64,000 bases of DNA from contig NZ_JALAMS010000011.1 in the NCBI RefSeq assembly GCF_026790145.1, forward strand, positions 62,001-126,000, written 5' to 3'. Position numbers and translations under genes: made by a program. Below the pieces are notes generated by a model. The model had not been told where the DNA came from, made no database searches, and was given only the letters and a program-made list of their open reading frames with translations. The stretch comes from Bacillus_I endophytica_A (GTDB lineage: Bacteria; Bacillota; Bacilli; Bacillales; Bacillaceae_H). Below are positions 25,256-34,553 of this stretch, piece after piece; position 1 is the first letter of the stretch; each line of letters opens with the position of its first letter.

Positions 25256-27467
25256 ATTCTAGAGAAGATAAGAGTTTTGAGAGTACTTTTGCAGCTTGAG
25301 CCCGTGAAGACGATTCATATGGGGAGAAATTGCCGCTGTTCTTCCCACTCATAACTCCTAATGTATAAAGAGCATCAACTTTCTCCTGCGCCTCTTCTGA
25401 AATCATTCCTCTGTCTTTAAATGGTGCTTGTTCAATATGAGAAAGCTTTCCTTTTTTCCATTCATATGCTCTCATAATCATAAGAGCCATTTGCTGACGG
25501 GTAATGGATTGTTCAGGCGCAAAAATTTCCTTAGTTTTGCCTTGGATAATTCCTGCTTCATACAGCGCATTAACATCGTCACTTACCCACTCTGGAACAT
25601 CTTTAAAAGGAGCAGCGTGAGAAACAGACGGGATATTTAACGCTCTTTTTACTATTTTAGCAAACTGAGCCCGTGTTACTTCTTCTTGAGGAGAGAAAGT
25701 ACCATCCTCTTTTCCATCTACAATGCCTTTTTCTACAAGTTCTTGAATATATGTGTATGCCCAATGAGTTTTTGGAACATCTTTAAATTCTTTAGCTTTC
25801 CCTTCTATTTCATACAGAGCAACAGTTCCTGATACTTCGTTAGAAACGATTAAAAGTGGCGTCTTTGTTGGACTGTCCTTTTGATCAATAAACGTTATCC
25901 CTTCAGGCGCGGAATCTTCTTTCACATCTTCTGACATATCGCGACTTGAAAAGTACGTTGTATAGTGTGCTTTTGTAGGATTTGAGATATTATAAACCAT
26001 CACGCCTCCCATCCGTTCAAGACCAATGAAAGCATACGTTTGACCACCAATTTCCCCTACTTCTGCAGCTTCTGGCTCTGGCCCTTTATCATCACTTCTA
26101 TTATCTAGTTTTACTTTATCATTTGAGGAATTAAACGTTTCAGGATAAACCTTAGCCGTAATATCTTCAAACTGGGAGCCACTATCATATACTTTTTCTA
26201 ATGTTTCAGCATCCCAAATGGAAAAAGAACGCCCTCCAAAAGAATACAGAGACTCATAGACGCCGTCTTTATTTTTCCCTTCTTCAATGCTTACTTTTAA
26301 ATCTCCAAGCTTGTTCTCGTTGAAAAGCCCATTTTGAACCATTTGATCTATTTCTTTTTGAGTAAAACCTTTATAGTGTTTGGCATTCAGTTCAATTTTC
26401 TCACCGCTATTAAGAAGTTCCTTGATGGTTTTCTCTTCTCCATAAACCTCATAGTCGCGGGCATCTCCCTCATTCGGAGTTACGATATATCCTTTGTTGC
26501 CTTTTTGAAAATAATCAAGCGCATCTGGTTGGTACATTCCTAAAACAGGCAGGGGTTCAATATTAATTTTCCCATTATTCATTCCATCAAGGGCATTTTC
26601 TTTGAGAGAATGATCTTTCACTCCTAATCCTACAATCTCGTCAAACTTCTGCGTTTTTAAGTTCAACTTTGCAATCGCGTTATTTTCTTGAAGAGATACA
26701 TATGCATACTCACTTTTCTCATCAACTGTAATATACTCGGGCTCAAGCTGTTCCATCAAAGTGCCTTTTGACTTCTTTCTCACTTCTCCTCGAATTGGTA
26801 CATCTTGAAAAGAAACATTTATCGCCTTAATATTAGATTTTCTGATTTCTTCCTTTTTAAGATTATTGATTTCTTTTACATTAATAATGGAAACAGAACC
26901 TTCTGGATTTTGCTTGTAGTTACTGCTTGGTTCACCTTCATTTGCAGCGAGAAGAGTCTCTCCATCCGGAGTAAAAACAATGTTGTCAGGCAAAGCCCCT
27001 ACCTCAATCTTTGTTAAAAAACTCCCTTCTTTATCAAGCAATACAATATAACCATTTTCCTGCTTCGGACTGCTCGGAACAGCAGCAGCTATAAAGTTCG
27101 CTTTCGGGTGTGTTGCAACACTTGTAATTCCATCCGCATTCTCAATTCCTAATTGTTTTAAAGAAATGCTTGCAGAAGGCTTTAAAGAGAGGTCTTCATT
27201 CTTGTTTAATGTTGAAAAATCAACAATATCAATAGATTTTTTCACACTGTTTGTTACAAATGCTTTTTTTGTATGTATGTCATAAGCTAATATTTCGGTT
27301 CCACCTTCACCAGATCTACTATCATAACTTGCGATTTTTTTAATTTGAAGCGCATCATCTTCTCGGTCTACTGTTAACTCCCTTTCTTCACCTTGCACCA
27401 AAGAAGCACTGCTTATAAAGGCACTTGCTGCTGTAAAAAGAGCTAGGGAAGCTTTAAGTCCTTTCAT
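25254..27467 (-). CDS. Choice-of-anchor I family protein with three SLH domains
   Basis: 737-residue secreted surface protein. Signal peptide (MKGLKASLALFTAASAFISSASLVQGE). Residues ~35-560 form a beta-propeller-like choice-of-anchor I/esterase-like region with repeated HPKANFIAAAV, FTPDGETLLAANEGEPS and TPNEGDARDYE segments. The last ~175 residues hold three SLH repeats (KDVPKTHWAYTYIQELVEKG, KDVPEWVSDDVNALYEAG and KDRGMISEEAQEKVDALYTLG), which attach proteins to pyruvylated cell-wall polymer. Enzyme activity is not provable from sequence; relatives are often annotated as phosphatase/phytase-like. Confidence 0.88.
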   Translation of the reverse strand: MKGLKASLALFTAASAFISSASLVQGEERELTVDREDDALQIKKIASYDSRSGEGGTEILAYDIHTKKAFVTNSVKKSIDIVDFSTLNKNEDLSLKPSASISLKQLGIENADGITSVATHPKANFIAAAVPSSPKQENGYIVLLDKEGSFLTKIEVGALPDNIVFTPDGETLLAANEGEPSSNYKQNPEGSVSIINVKEINNLKKEEIRKSNIKAINVSFQDVPIRGEVRKKSKGTLMEQLEPEYITVDEKSEYAYVSLQENNAIAKLNLKTQKFDEIVGLGVKDHSLKENALDGMNNGKINIEPLPVLGMYQPDALDYFQKGNKGYIVTPNEGDARDYEVYGEEKTIKELLNSGEKIELNAKHYKGFTQKEIDQMVQNGLFNENKLGDLKVSIEEGKNKDGVYESLYSFGGRSFSIWDAETLEKVYDSGSQFEDITAKVYPETFNSSNDKVKLDNRSDDKGPEPEAAEVGEIGGQTYAFIGLERMGGVMVYNISNPTKAHYTTYFSSRDMSEDVKEDSAPEGITFIDQKDSPTKTPLLIVSNEVSGTVALYEIEGKAKEFKDVPKTHWAYTYIQELVEKGIVDGKEDGTFSPQEEVTRAQFAKIVKRALNIPSVSHAAPFKDVPEWVSDDVNALYEAGIIQGKTKEIFAPEQSITRQQMALMIMRAYEWKKGKLSHIEQAPFKDRGMISEEAQEKVDALYTLGVMSGKNSGNFSPYESSSRAQAAKVLSKLLSSLE

Positions 27468-27556
27468 TTTCTCTCCTCCTTTTCTTTCAGCTTATTCTAC
27501 ACGCTAATTGTTAAGGAGCTATGAAAAAAACGTAAAAATTGTAAGAAAATGAAAAA

Positions 27557-27594
27557 AATCTCTTGTTTAAAAACAAGAGCTTTTTTTCTACTAT
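27557..27594 (-). terminator. Intrinsic terminator after the TcaA-like gene
   Basis: AAAGCTCTTGTTT / AAACAAGAG hairpin with flanking A and T runs. Confidence 0.75.
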
Positions 27595-27598
27595 TATA

Positions 27599-28732
27599 TT
27601 AGTAATAACTACCTTCATCTTTTTTCCCATCACGTGTCCATTTGAAGACAGGATTATTGGGATTTGTCTCCTGGGTATATTCCCAGTTCTCTACTTCGTC
27701 ATCATCGTAATCATATTCGTCCATGCCATCAATCAGCCATTGTTTTTTCTCTGAACTGTAAACTAACTGATAGTCACGAAGCGCTCCGTAGGACAAATCT
27801 TCAAATTCTTTTCCGCCGCTAACCTTGACTTTATTCATATAGGAAACAGCTGCAGATGCATTTGCTTTCCACTTTCCGTCGAAATACGAAATATCAAGAG
27901 AATCAAGATCAACAATGCCTCCCTCATATTGAGACTGAATTTCATCTAAGGCATCTTTGACCTCTTCAAATCCTTCTCCATAATTGGACTCGCCACTCAT
28001 CAATTCTTGCGTTGCGTTTGAAAAAGCAGAAAGTTGAAACTCAGATGTCTCGTAGCGTGAAAAATCTTTGTTAAACAGCTCTACTGCCGAAACCAAATCT
28101 TTTTTCACTTTTTCATCAGACTGAGCCATCTTTTCGGAGTCAATTAGAAGACTTGTTTTCCCTGTTCCCCACAGCTCTTTTTTACGGTCTCCAATAAATG
28201 TAGCAAGATCTGTTTTTACCGATAGTTTAAACGTATATTCTCCAGGAAGAAATGGACCATATAGAGAATCTTTCTCTTTCGGAAGCCCCTTTTTAAATCC
28301 ATTGGAGGAAAGGGTTACTTTCTCGCCTTCTTGTTCTCCCGTAATGGCGAGCTCCATTGTTTTCACTTCAAATTTATACTTTGGAAAAAACAACAGCTCT
28401 TTTCCGTCTTCCACAAGACTCACCTGTGAGTTCGTTTCGGTAAAGTTTTTTTCCTTAAGCTGCTCGTTCAGGCTATCTTCAATCGCTTCTAGACTGCTAC
28501 TATTAGATTGTAAATAGTTTGCAAACGCTTGTAGGGAAGTTTTATTGACCTGTGCTTTTTCATTATTTGGAACAATAAGCTCACTCAATAAATCCGTATC
28601 TTTTGTTGAAACAGCTTTCTCAAACTCTTTGACTGCTTCTTCAGGACTTTGTGTGTTTTGTTGAACCACAATGCTTGCCCCTACTATGAGTAAAAGGACT
28701 ATAGCGGCACTAGTTAGTATCCACTTCTTCAT
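27599..28732 (-). CDS. TcaA-like membrane-anchored protein
   Basis: 377 residues with an N-terminal uncleaved membrane anchor (WILTSAAIVLLLIVGASIVV) and a large extracytoplasmic part. The segment after the anchor (SPEEAVKEFEKAVSTKDTDLLSEL) and the later PGEYTFKLSVKTDL resemble the TcaA/YvbJ envelope proteins, but the usual N-terminal zinc ribbon is absent. It lies 15 bases after the lipoprotein gene, in one operon. Role inferred: envelope stress or wall-related; no direct evidence. Confidence 0.65.
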   Translation of the reverse strand: MKKWILTSAAIVLLLIVGASIVVQQNTQSPEEAVKEFEKAVSTKDTDLLSELIVPNNEKAQVNKTSLQAFANYLQSNSSSLEAIEDSLNEQLKEKNFTETNSQVSLVEDGKELLFFPKYKFEVKTMELAITGEQEGEKVTLSSNGFKKGLPKEKDSLYGPFLPGEYTFKLSVKTDLATFIGDRKKELWGTGKTSLLIDSEKMAQSDEKVKKDLVSAVELFNKDFSRYETSEFQLSAFSNATQELMSGESNYGEGFEEVKDALDEIQSQYEGGIVDLDSLDISYFDGKWKANASAAVSYMNKVKVSGGKEFEDLSYGALRDYQLVYSSEKKQWLIDGMDEYDYDDDEVENWEYTQETNPNNPVFKWTRDGKKDEGSYY

Positions 28733-28746
28733 TTTTACTCTCCTTA

Positions 28747-29802
28747 TTAAAGCAGTCCTTCACCAAATGCTGTGTTAAAATCTTTTACGGCAGATGAGTC
28801 AATTTCCCATTTTCCGTCTTTCAGTTTTAAGTCAATAGTCATGTCGTATGAACTGTTCTTTGCATCTGTATCTTCCATGATTTTATCAAATTTTGTAACT
28901 GCATATTCATAAGCGACTTCTCGGTCAAATGTTGCATTTTGTTCCATGTACTCCTTAGCATAATCACCTAAAGAATCATAAACGTCGGAAAGAGAAACGC
29001 TTGAATACTTTAATTTCACTTCTGCTTTATCTTTTCCTCTTGCTACAACTCTTGGTTCCAGTTTTGCCTTTTCTGCAAGCGTTGCTTTATAAGTGTCATA
29101 CATCTTATTCATTTCTGAGTCATCTACATTTGTACCACTAGTTGCTGTGCTCATTCTATCAACAAATGCTTCTTTTGCTTGTTCTTCTATTTTCTCTTTA
29201 TCTGCTGAAACTAGTTTGTCATAGTTTTTATCTTTTTCACCAAAGTAAAGAGTTTTCACATATGCTTCAACTGCTTTTGCAGGATCTTGAAGCGCCTCAA
29301 AACTATCATCATATTTCTTTGTATCTAGCTTGAGCATCACTTCTTCAGCTTCATCTTCCACGTCTTTTGTTCTTGGTTTTAAACCAACTTCATAACTTTT
29401 ATCTTTCTCAACGTTAAAGTAGTACTTTACATTCTTGACTTTTTTGCCGCCAATAGTGCCGCTGCTATCGTCATCTAAGCCTACTTCTGTATCATATACG
29501 TTTTCAGGTTCTATCTGCTCGTCCCCATCATAAAGCTTAACTCCATCATATGAATCAAGCATAATTGAAGAATTTGTCTTGTTTGTAACTTTCACATTGA
29601 CCTCAAGAAGACCTGTTTCAGAGTCTACAGATTGACCATCGTCCTCACTTGAAATTACATATGCCGCATCTTTAATTGTTGCTTCAATAACATCACTCTT
29701 AGACGAAGATCCTTCTTCTTTCGAACTTGACTCAGATCCACATGCAGCTAAACTTAAAGCTAGTGCTGAACTCATCCCTACAACACTTAATTTCTTCCAC
29801 AT
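28747..29802 (-). CDS. Lipoprotein with two DUF5105-like modules
   Basis: 351-residue lipoprotein: signal peptide and lipobox SLAACGSESSS, then an acidic Ser linker. An Ig-like domain (~40-160, TGLLEVNVKVTNKTNSSIMLDSYDG) precedes a helical C-terminal domain with repeated KYDKLV/ EEQAKEAF motifs ending in a typical DGKWEIDSSAV strand. Similar proteins are annotated DUF5105/DUF4352. It heads the two-gene operon with the TcaA-like protein. Function unknown. Confidence 0.7.
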   Translation of the reverse strand: MWKKLSVVGMSSALALSLAACGSESSSKEEGSSSKSDVIEATIKDAAYVISSEDDGQSVDSETGLLEVNVKVTNKTNSSIMLDSYDGVKLYDGDEQIEPENVYDTEVGLDDDSSGTIGGKKVKNVKYYFNVEKDKSYEVGLKPRTKDVEDEAEEVMLKLDTKKYDDSFEALQDPAKAVEAYVKTLYFGEKDKNYDKLVSADKEKIEEQAKEAFVDRMSTATSGTNVDDSEMNKMYDTYKATLAEKAKLEPRVVARGKDKAEVKLKYSSVSLSDVYDSLGDYAKEYMEQNATFDREVAYEYAVTKFDKIMEDTDAKNSSYDMTIDLKLKDGKWEIDSSAVKDFNTAFGEGLL

Positions 29803-30217
29803 AACACGTTCTCCTCCTGTTACTTAAAGCACAATTCCTCACCTGAATTTGCCATATGTATTTTTTAGTTCCCTTCACTCTTTTATGTATCAGCGCTGAA
29901 TAAGAGCTCTTAAAAACTTCTTTTTCCATAATAAGTAACAATCGGGGGCTGGTCAAGGTAAATCACGTAAGTAAATTTACTTATTTTTCATACACTATTC
30001 CCTTTTATATCCTATATAAAAAACATTTTTAGTAGTGTAAAATACCTAAAAGAAGGATATATTCCTCCTTTTTACTAATATAGAAAATCACGAACATTTA
30101 TTGCTCTAATGGGGTTTGTAGTTATCATTTTCTTTAACATCAACCTTTTTCTATAAAAGGATGTAAATGGATTTTCAAATAGTCCGTTCGATCTATTCTT
30201 TTTTGCTTCTTTTTCAA

Positions 30218-30253
30218 AAAAAAGAGAGAAGGACACCTCCTTCTCTCTTTCTT
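30218..30253 (-). terminator. Intrinsic terminator after the yhfK-like gene
   Basis: AAAGAGAGAAGG / CCTTCTCTCTTT hairpin, T-rich on the minus strand. The 29803-30217 interval otherwise shows no gene. Confidence 0.8.
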
Positions 30254-30264
30254 AGTCTTTTTAC

Positions 30265-30909
30265 TTATAAAGAACGTAGTGCTTCTGAAACGTCTTGCTC
30301 TCCAGAAACTAAATCAAATCCATGTTTAAACGTTGCTTCTTCTGTAAGAGCAGTTACAACCGTTTTTGCTACATCTTCACGTGGAATAGATCCTCTTTCT
30401 AGATTTTCCGAAACTTTAACTTTACCTGTTCCAGCATCATTTAGAAGGCCCCCTGGACGAACAATTGTATAGTTCAGTGAACTGCTTTCTAATACTTTAT
30501 CTGCATAATGCTTCGCAACATAGTATGGAAGTAAGTTTCCGTTCCAATTTTCACGGTGATGGGCTTGAAGAGCACTTACCATCACAAATCGTTCAATTCC
30601 AAGCTTTTCAGCCGCTTCGATAGATTTTCCCGCACCATCTAAATCTACTAGAAGAGTTTTGTCCTCTCCTGTACCTCCACCTGAACCTGCTGAGAAGATA
30701 AATGCATCGCAAGCTTTTCCCGCTTCTACTATCTCGTCTACTGTGCCTTCTAGACTTGCCACAACAGCTTCAATGCCATTATCTCTTAATTTTTCAGCTT
30801 GTTCTTCTTTGCGAACCATTGCACGCACGCTATGCTCTGTACTGTTTTGAAGAAGTGGCACGATATGTTGTCCAACTCCTCCGTTGGCACCGATAAGTAA
30901 TACTTTCAT
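30265..30909 (-). CDS. Atypical SDR NAD(P)-binding oxidoreductase (YhfK-like)
   Basis: 214 residues, the same length as B. subtilis YhfK. The N-terminal Rossmann motif is GANGGVG, followed by DAFIFSAGSGGGTGEDKT, SALQAH and YYVAKHYADKVL, then YTIVRPGGLL. This is the atypical SDR (NmrA/YtfG-like) type. The ATG at 30909 has AAAAGGAG ahead; a longer frame from 31005 lacks one. Substrate unknown; relatives are often general-stress genes. Confidence 0.85.
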   Translation of the reverse strand: MKVLLIGANGGVGQHIVPLLQNSTEHSVRAMVRKEEQAEKLRDNGIEAVVASLEGTVDEIVEAGKACDAFIFSAGSGGGTGEDKTLLVDLDGAGKSIEAAEKLGIERFVMVSALQAHHRENWNGNLLPYYVAKHYADKVLESSSLNYTIVRPGGLLNDAGTGKVKVSENLERGSIPREDVAKTVVTALTEEATFKHGFDLVSGEQDVSEALRSL

Positions 30910-31243
30910 ATGTATCAGACTCCTTTTTCTTTTATTTCTTCTTATTATTTCAAAAGGATGATAGACGAGCAAACAATCTGCTTTAGGTTGTTTGCTTTCC
31001 CTCATAACAAATTTTTCTCTTTTTCTTATTCCCTAAACACGTTTAAAAAAACCTTTTACTACACTTCCATTCCCAAAAGTTGTTACTTTATCCCTATAAT
31101 AGCATTTCCAAATTCCTACTTTTCTAACTTGGAGGGGATACCTCATTTTAGTAAAATTAAATAAGTTCAAAAATGAAAATAGCGAAAAAGAACCTGACAT
31201 GGAGCTTCTTTTTTAGCCTTAGTGATTTTAATTGCCCTTTTTG

Positions 31244-31312
31244 AAAGCGTATACTTTATTTTACGGTCAGTAAATAAAGCGTATTTTCTATATATGATAG
31301 AAAGTACGCTTT
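31244..31312. repeat. Cluster of AAAGCGTA repeats with hairpin
   Basis: Three copies of AAAGCGTA: direct at 31244-31251 and 31276-31283, inverted at 31305-31312. The last two form a 16-bp imperfect stem. Between the first two lies a second imperfect inverted repeat around TTACGGTCAGTAA. There is no gene from 30910 to 31495, so this is the only structured element in that gap. It may be a regulatory site or an end-of-transcript structure. Confidence 0.45.
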
Positions 31313-31495
31313 GTTGTTTTCCCCTCTTAAAATACGGGTATAAAATTTATTTACCTCTTTTGTACACCTCTTTCTCTTTTTATCATACATATAAAGAGTG
31401 ATTTTTAATTATTTTATTTTCGACAACTTTTGAGTGACTTCTCTGTTGATCTTTTGTAAACTTTATTACGACAATGTAAATAAGGAGGCTATCTT

Positions 31496-31768
31496 ATGAG
31501 AATCCAAGATTTCATGCTTCAACCTGACTATGAACTTGTTCAATTTTCTTTCTCCTTAGTACGCGACGTAGAACAAAAACTTCGTTCAAAACATTTATTC
31601 TACGAAAATCAAGTAAAGAACTATGTAAAAGACCAAATTAATGCCTTTATTATAAAAATGAACGTCAAAAAAGCCCTAAGCACTGTGTACAAAGCTGAAC
31701 TTCATATGCTTATTAAACATCGTTTAGACGCCTTAACACAGCGCTATAGCTTGCTTAAATGTGTATAA
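31496..31768 (+). CDS. Hypothetical helical protein
   Basis: 90-residue basic, mostly helical protein (MRIQDFMLQPDYELVQFSF at the start). AAGGAGG site 7 bases before the ATG and a perfect terminator (31770-31797) after the stop support a monocistronic gene. No family recognised. Confidence 0.65.
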   Translation: MRIQDFMLQPDYELVQFSFSLVRDVEQKLRSKHLFYENQVKNYVKDQINAFIIKMNVKKALSTVYKAELHMLIKHRLDALTQRYSLLKCV

Positions 31769-31769
31769 A

Positions 31770-31797
31770 AAAATCCTCCTAAAAAGGAGGATTTTTT
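31770..31797. terminator. Bidirectional intrinsic terminator
   Basis: AAAATCCTCC / GGAGGATTTT hairpin between converging genes. Confidence 0.9.
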
Positions 31798-32764
31798 ATT
31801 TCACTGCTGCTTCTTCACGTTCAATAACAGCTAATCTTTCTTGAATTTCTTCTTCTGAAAGATCGTGCTCTTTTACATATAAGTTTCTTGGTGTCACACG
31901 ACATTCGTGCGTGCAGCCGCGCATATATTTATGTTCATTTTCTTCTGAACAGATAATTTGCTTGTTACATTCTGGGTTTGCACAGTTTACATAGCGCTCA
32001 CAAGGCTCGCCTGAAAAGTAGTCTTTCCCAACAACAACGTGTTCTACTCTGTTAACAGGAACTGTTAGACGTTTATCAAACACGTAGCATTGTCCATCCC
32101 AAAGTTGACCTTGCACTTCAGGGTCTTTACCGTACGTTACGATTCCACCATGAAGTTGAGAAACATCTTCAAATCCTTCACGTACAAGCCATCCTGAGAA
32201 TTTCTCACAGCGAATTCCACCTGTGCAGTACGTTAAGATTTTTTTACCATCAAGCATTTCTTTATTTTCTTTGATCCAATCAGGAAGCTCGCGGAACGTA
32301 CGGATATCCGGACGGATCGCTCCTCTGAAGTGACCAACATCATATTCATAGTCGTTACGTGCATCAATAACAAGCGTATTGTCATCTTGCATTTGCTCAT
32401 AAAATTCTTTTGGCTCAAGATATTTTCCTGTTAACTCATGTGGGTTAATATCTTCGTCAAGCTGAAGATTTACAAGCTCTGGACGATAACGAACGTGCAT
32501 TTTTTGGAATGCATGCTCATCTTCTTCATCAATTTTGAAGACCATATCTGCGAAACGTGGGTCCGCATGCATTTTTTTCATATATTGTTCAGTCTGTTCG
32601 ACTGTTCCAGAAACTGTTCCGTTAATACCTTCATCAGCAACTAGAATACGACCTAGTAGCCCAAGTTCTTTACAAAATGCTAAATGTTCAGCCGTAAACT
32701 CTTCTGGATTTTCGATTTTTACGTACTGATAATAAAGCAATACTCTATATTGTTTGTTTTCCAT
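31796..32764 (-). CDS. trhO: tRNA uridine(34) hydroxylase, rhodanese-like
   Basis: 322 residues with the TrhO/YceA architecture: an N-terminal acylphosphatase-like domain (YYQYVKIENPEEFTAEHLAFCKELGLLGRILVADEGINGTVSG), a rhodanese domain with catalytic Cys in YCTGGIRCEK, and a C-terminal cysteine-rich zinc segment (CANPECNKQIICSEEN). The enzyme hydroxylates U34 of certain tRNAs, using prephenate-independent oxygen chemistry, as the first step toward methoxyuridine. Complete and in the expected length range. Confidence 0.93.
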   Translation of the reverse strand: MENKQYRVLLYYQYVKIENPEEFTAEHLAFCKELGLLGRILVADEGINGTVSGTVEQTEQYMKKMHADPRFADMVFKIDEEDEHAFQKMHVRYRPELVNLQLDEDINPHELTGKYLEPKEFYEQMQDDNTLVIDARNDYEYDVGHFRGAIRPDIRTFRELPDWIKENKEMLDGKKILTYCTGGIRCEKFSGWLVREGFEDVSQLHGGIVTYGKDPEVQGQLWDGQCYVFDKRLTVPVNRVEHVVVGKDYFSGEPCERYVNCANPECNKQIICSEENEHKYMRGCTHECRVTPRNLYVKEHDLSEEEIQERLAVIEREEAAVK

Positions 32765-32966
32765 AGTTAAAACATCCTGTTCAATTGTAGATTTGGTTGC
32801 AAGCCAACGCTATCCATTATACAACAAAACACTCCATATTGGAAACGACTTATTTTAAAAATGTAGTGAGCAGCTACTCTTCTACCACTATTTATCACCT
32901 TTTCACTATTTATGGAAATGCTTATTTATTGTATGATAAAAAGAAAAAGATAAAGGAGAAACCGGT

Positions 32967-34508
32967 ATGAATGCTCTTATGAAGGATCTCGAACAAGAAA
33001 TGACCCCTTTATTTTCTTCCTTTCTTAATCCTCCTGCCTCAGAGGAAAAGATAAAAGAAGTAGAAAAAGAAATTGGCGTTACGTTTCCAAGCGAACTTCG
33101 TCAACTATACCTTTATAGTGATGGAGAAGGAGAAAATGGGCCAGGTTTTTTCTTTGGTCTTCCTTTTCTTTCATTAGATGGGCTTCTAGAAGAATGGAGG
33201 GTATGGAAAAGTATAGGGACTGATTTAAATGAAGAAATTGATTCTTACTCAGTGCCAACTGGCTGGATAGAAGAACTATATACAAGCTCTAAATGGATCC
33301 CTATTAGCAAAGATTTCGGTGGCAATAATATGGGCGTTGATCTCTCTCCTGATGTGCAAGGAATGAAGGGCCAAGTTATTAATTTTGGACGAGATGAAGA
33401 AACAAAATATGTTATTGCCCAAAGCCTGAATGACTTTCTTCGCTTTATGTTAAAAACAATTCGAAGCGGAAATTATACGATATATGATGAGGATGACACA
33501 GTATCCTGGTCATATGGAGACAGCGGTGGCGATCATTTTTTTGATGAGCTGTCTGATATGAGTCTTCCGGTACTTCGTCCTCAGTTTGCTTCTACATCAC
33601 CAAACGAGCTAGAGCAGTGGTACAATTCGCTTAACTCATCATGGAGAAAAATTGTTGATGAAACATCCTTGTCTCCACAGCAGTTTATAAAAAGCAAACA
33701 ACTTTATTTTCTAAGAGGGCCAAAGGTAAATGACCTTTCACCTCTTTCTCTTTGTACAGAAATGAAAGAGCTTATTTTAAGTGGCAATAATGTAAAAGAT
33801 TTAAGGCCTCTTGCAGGGATGAACGGGTTAAAAAAGTTATTTATAGCACATACTCCTGTTGAAGACGTAAGATCAATCAGTCACCTTCCTCATTTAAAAG
33901 AATTAAACGTAAGTGCAACAGCCTTAAAAGATTTAGCACAGCTTGCTTTATTTCCAGTCTTAAAAACACTTCATATCAAAGAGATGGGACATCTTAATTA
34001 CAGTGGACTTTCACAGCTATCCATTCAGTCTCTTTTCGTTTCTATTGAAAACGGTGAGCAACTTTATGCTCTCTCAAAAATAAAGCCATTAAAACACCTG
34101 TCTATTTCAGACTTACAAAATGTAAAACAAGAAGAAATAGAAGTTCTTGAACAACTAACTAACCTTCAAACACTTGAGATTTCAGAAGGATCTTTTCTTC
34201 ATCTTGATTTTATGAAGAAGATGCAGAAACTGAAACAGCTTACTTTTTCTGATTGTATTGTAAAAGATGCCGAAGCATTAGCAACCCTTCCACAGCTTAA
34301 AGACTTAGAGCTGAGAGGTTCAGAAATAGTAAACCTAGAAAAAATTGCTCGTTCTTCTTCTCTCAAAAAATTTTCAGGGTCTTTTAAGCAGTTCAATCTT
34401 TTAAAAGACCTTTTTAGTCAAAAAGTTGATTTTTCTACGCTCATTGGTGAAACATCAGCGGAAGAAGAAGACATTTGGCATCATTATTTAAATGAACAAC
34501 GTAAATAA
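32967..34508 (+). CDS. SMI1/KNR4 (SUKH) domain fused to leucine-rich repeats
   Basis: 513 residues. Residues 1-165 are a SMI1/KNR4 domain: NPPASEEKIKEVEKEIGVTFPSELRQLYLYSDGE, LPFLSLDGLLEEW and WIPISKDFGGNNMGVDLSP are classical. Residues ~250-490 hold about nine leucine-rich repeats of the LxxLxxLxL internalin-like type (for example MKELILSGNNVKDLRPLAG). No signal peptide, so cytosolic. SUKH proteins are frequently immunity proteins of contact-dependent toxins, and LRRs are protein-binding surfaces. The fusion suggests a protein-recognition role. Single gene with a perfect 16-bp terminator after it. Confidence 0.8.
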   Translation: MNALMKDLEQEMTPLFSSFLNPPASEEKIKEVEKEIGVTFPSELRQLYLYSDGEGENGPGFFFGLPFLSLDGLLEEWRVWKSIGTDLNEEIDSYSVPTGWIEELYTSSKWIPISKDFGGNNMGVDLSPDVQGMKGQVINFGRDEETKYVIAQSLNDFLRFMLKTIRSGNYTIYDEDDTVSWSYGDSGGDHFFDELSDMSLPVLRPQFASTSPNELEQWYNSLNSSWRKIVDETSLSPQQFIKSKQLYFLRGPKVNDLSPLSLCTEMKELILSGNNVKDLRPLAGMNGLKKLFIAHTPVEDVRSISHLPHLKELNVSATALKDLAQLALFPVLKTLHIKEMGHLNYSGLSQLSIQSLFVSIENGEQLYALSKIKPLKHLSISDLQNVKQEEIEVLEQLTNLQTLEISEGSFLHLDFMKKMQKLKQLTFSDCIVKDAEALATLPQLKDLELRGSEIVNLEKIARSSSLKKFSGSFKQFNLLKDLFSQKVDFSTLIGETSAEEEDIWHHYLNEQRK

Positions 34509-34552
34509 AATCGGTTTTGGGATTCCTCCCAAAACCGATTTTATTTTTTATT
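34507..34552. terminator. Bidirectional intrinsic terminator
   Basis: Sixteen-base-pair perfect stem AAAATCGGTTTTGGGA / TCCCAAAACCGATTTT with a 4-base loop, between converging genes. Confidence 0.93.
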
Positions 34553-34553
34553 C

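Noticed and set aside
31170..31254. 23-codon frame starting MKIAKKNLTWSFFF
   Set aside because: No ribosome site at a suitable distance and the frame runs into the repeat cluster.
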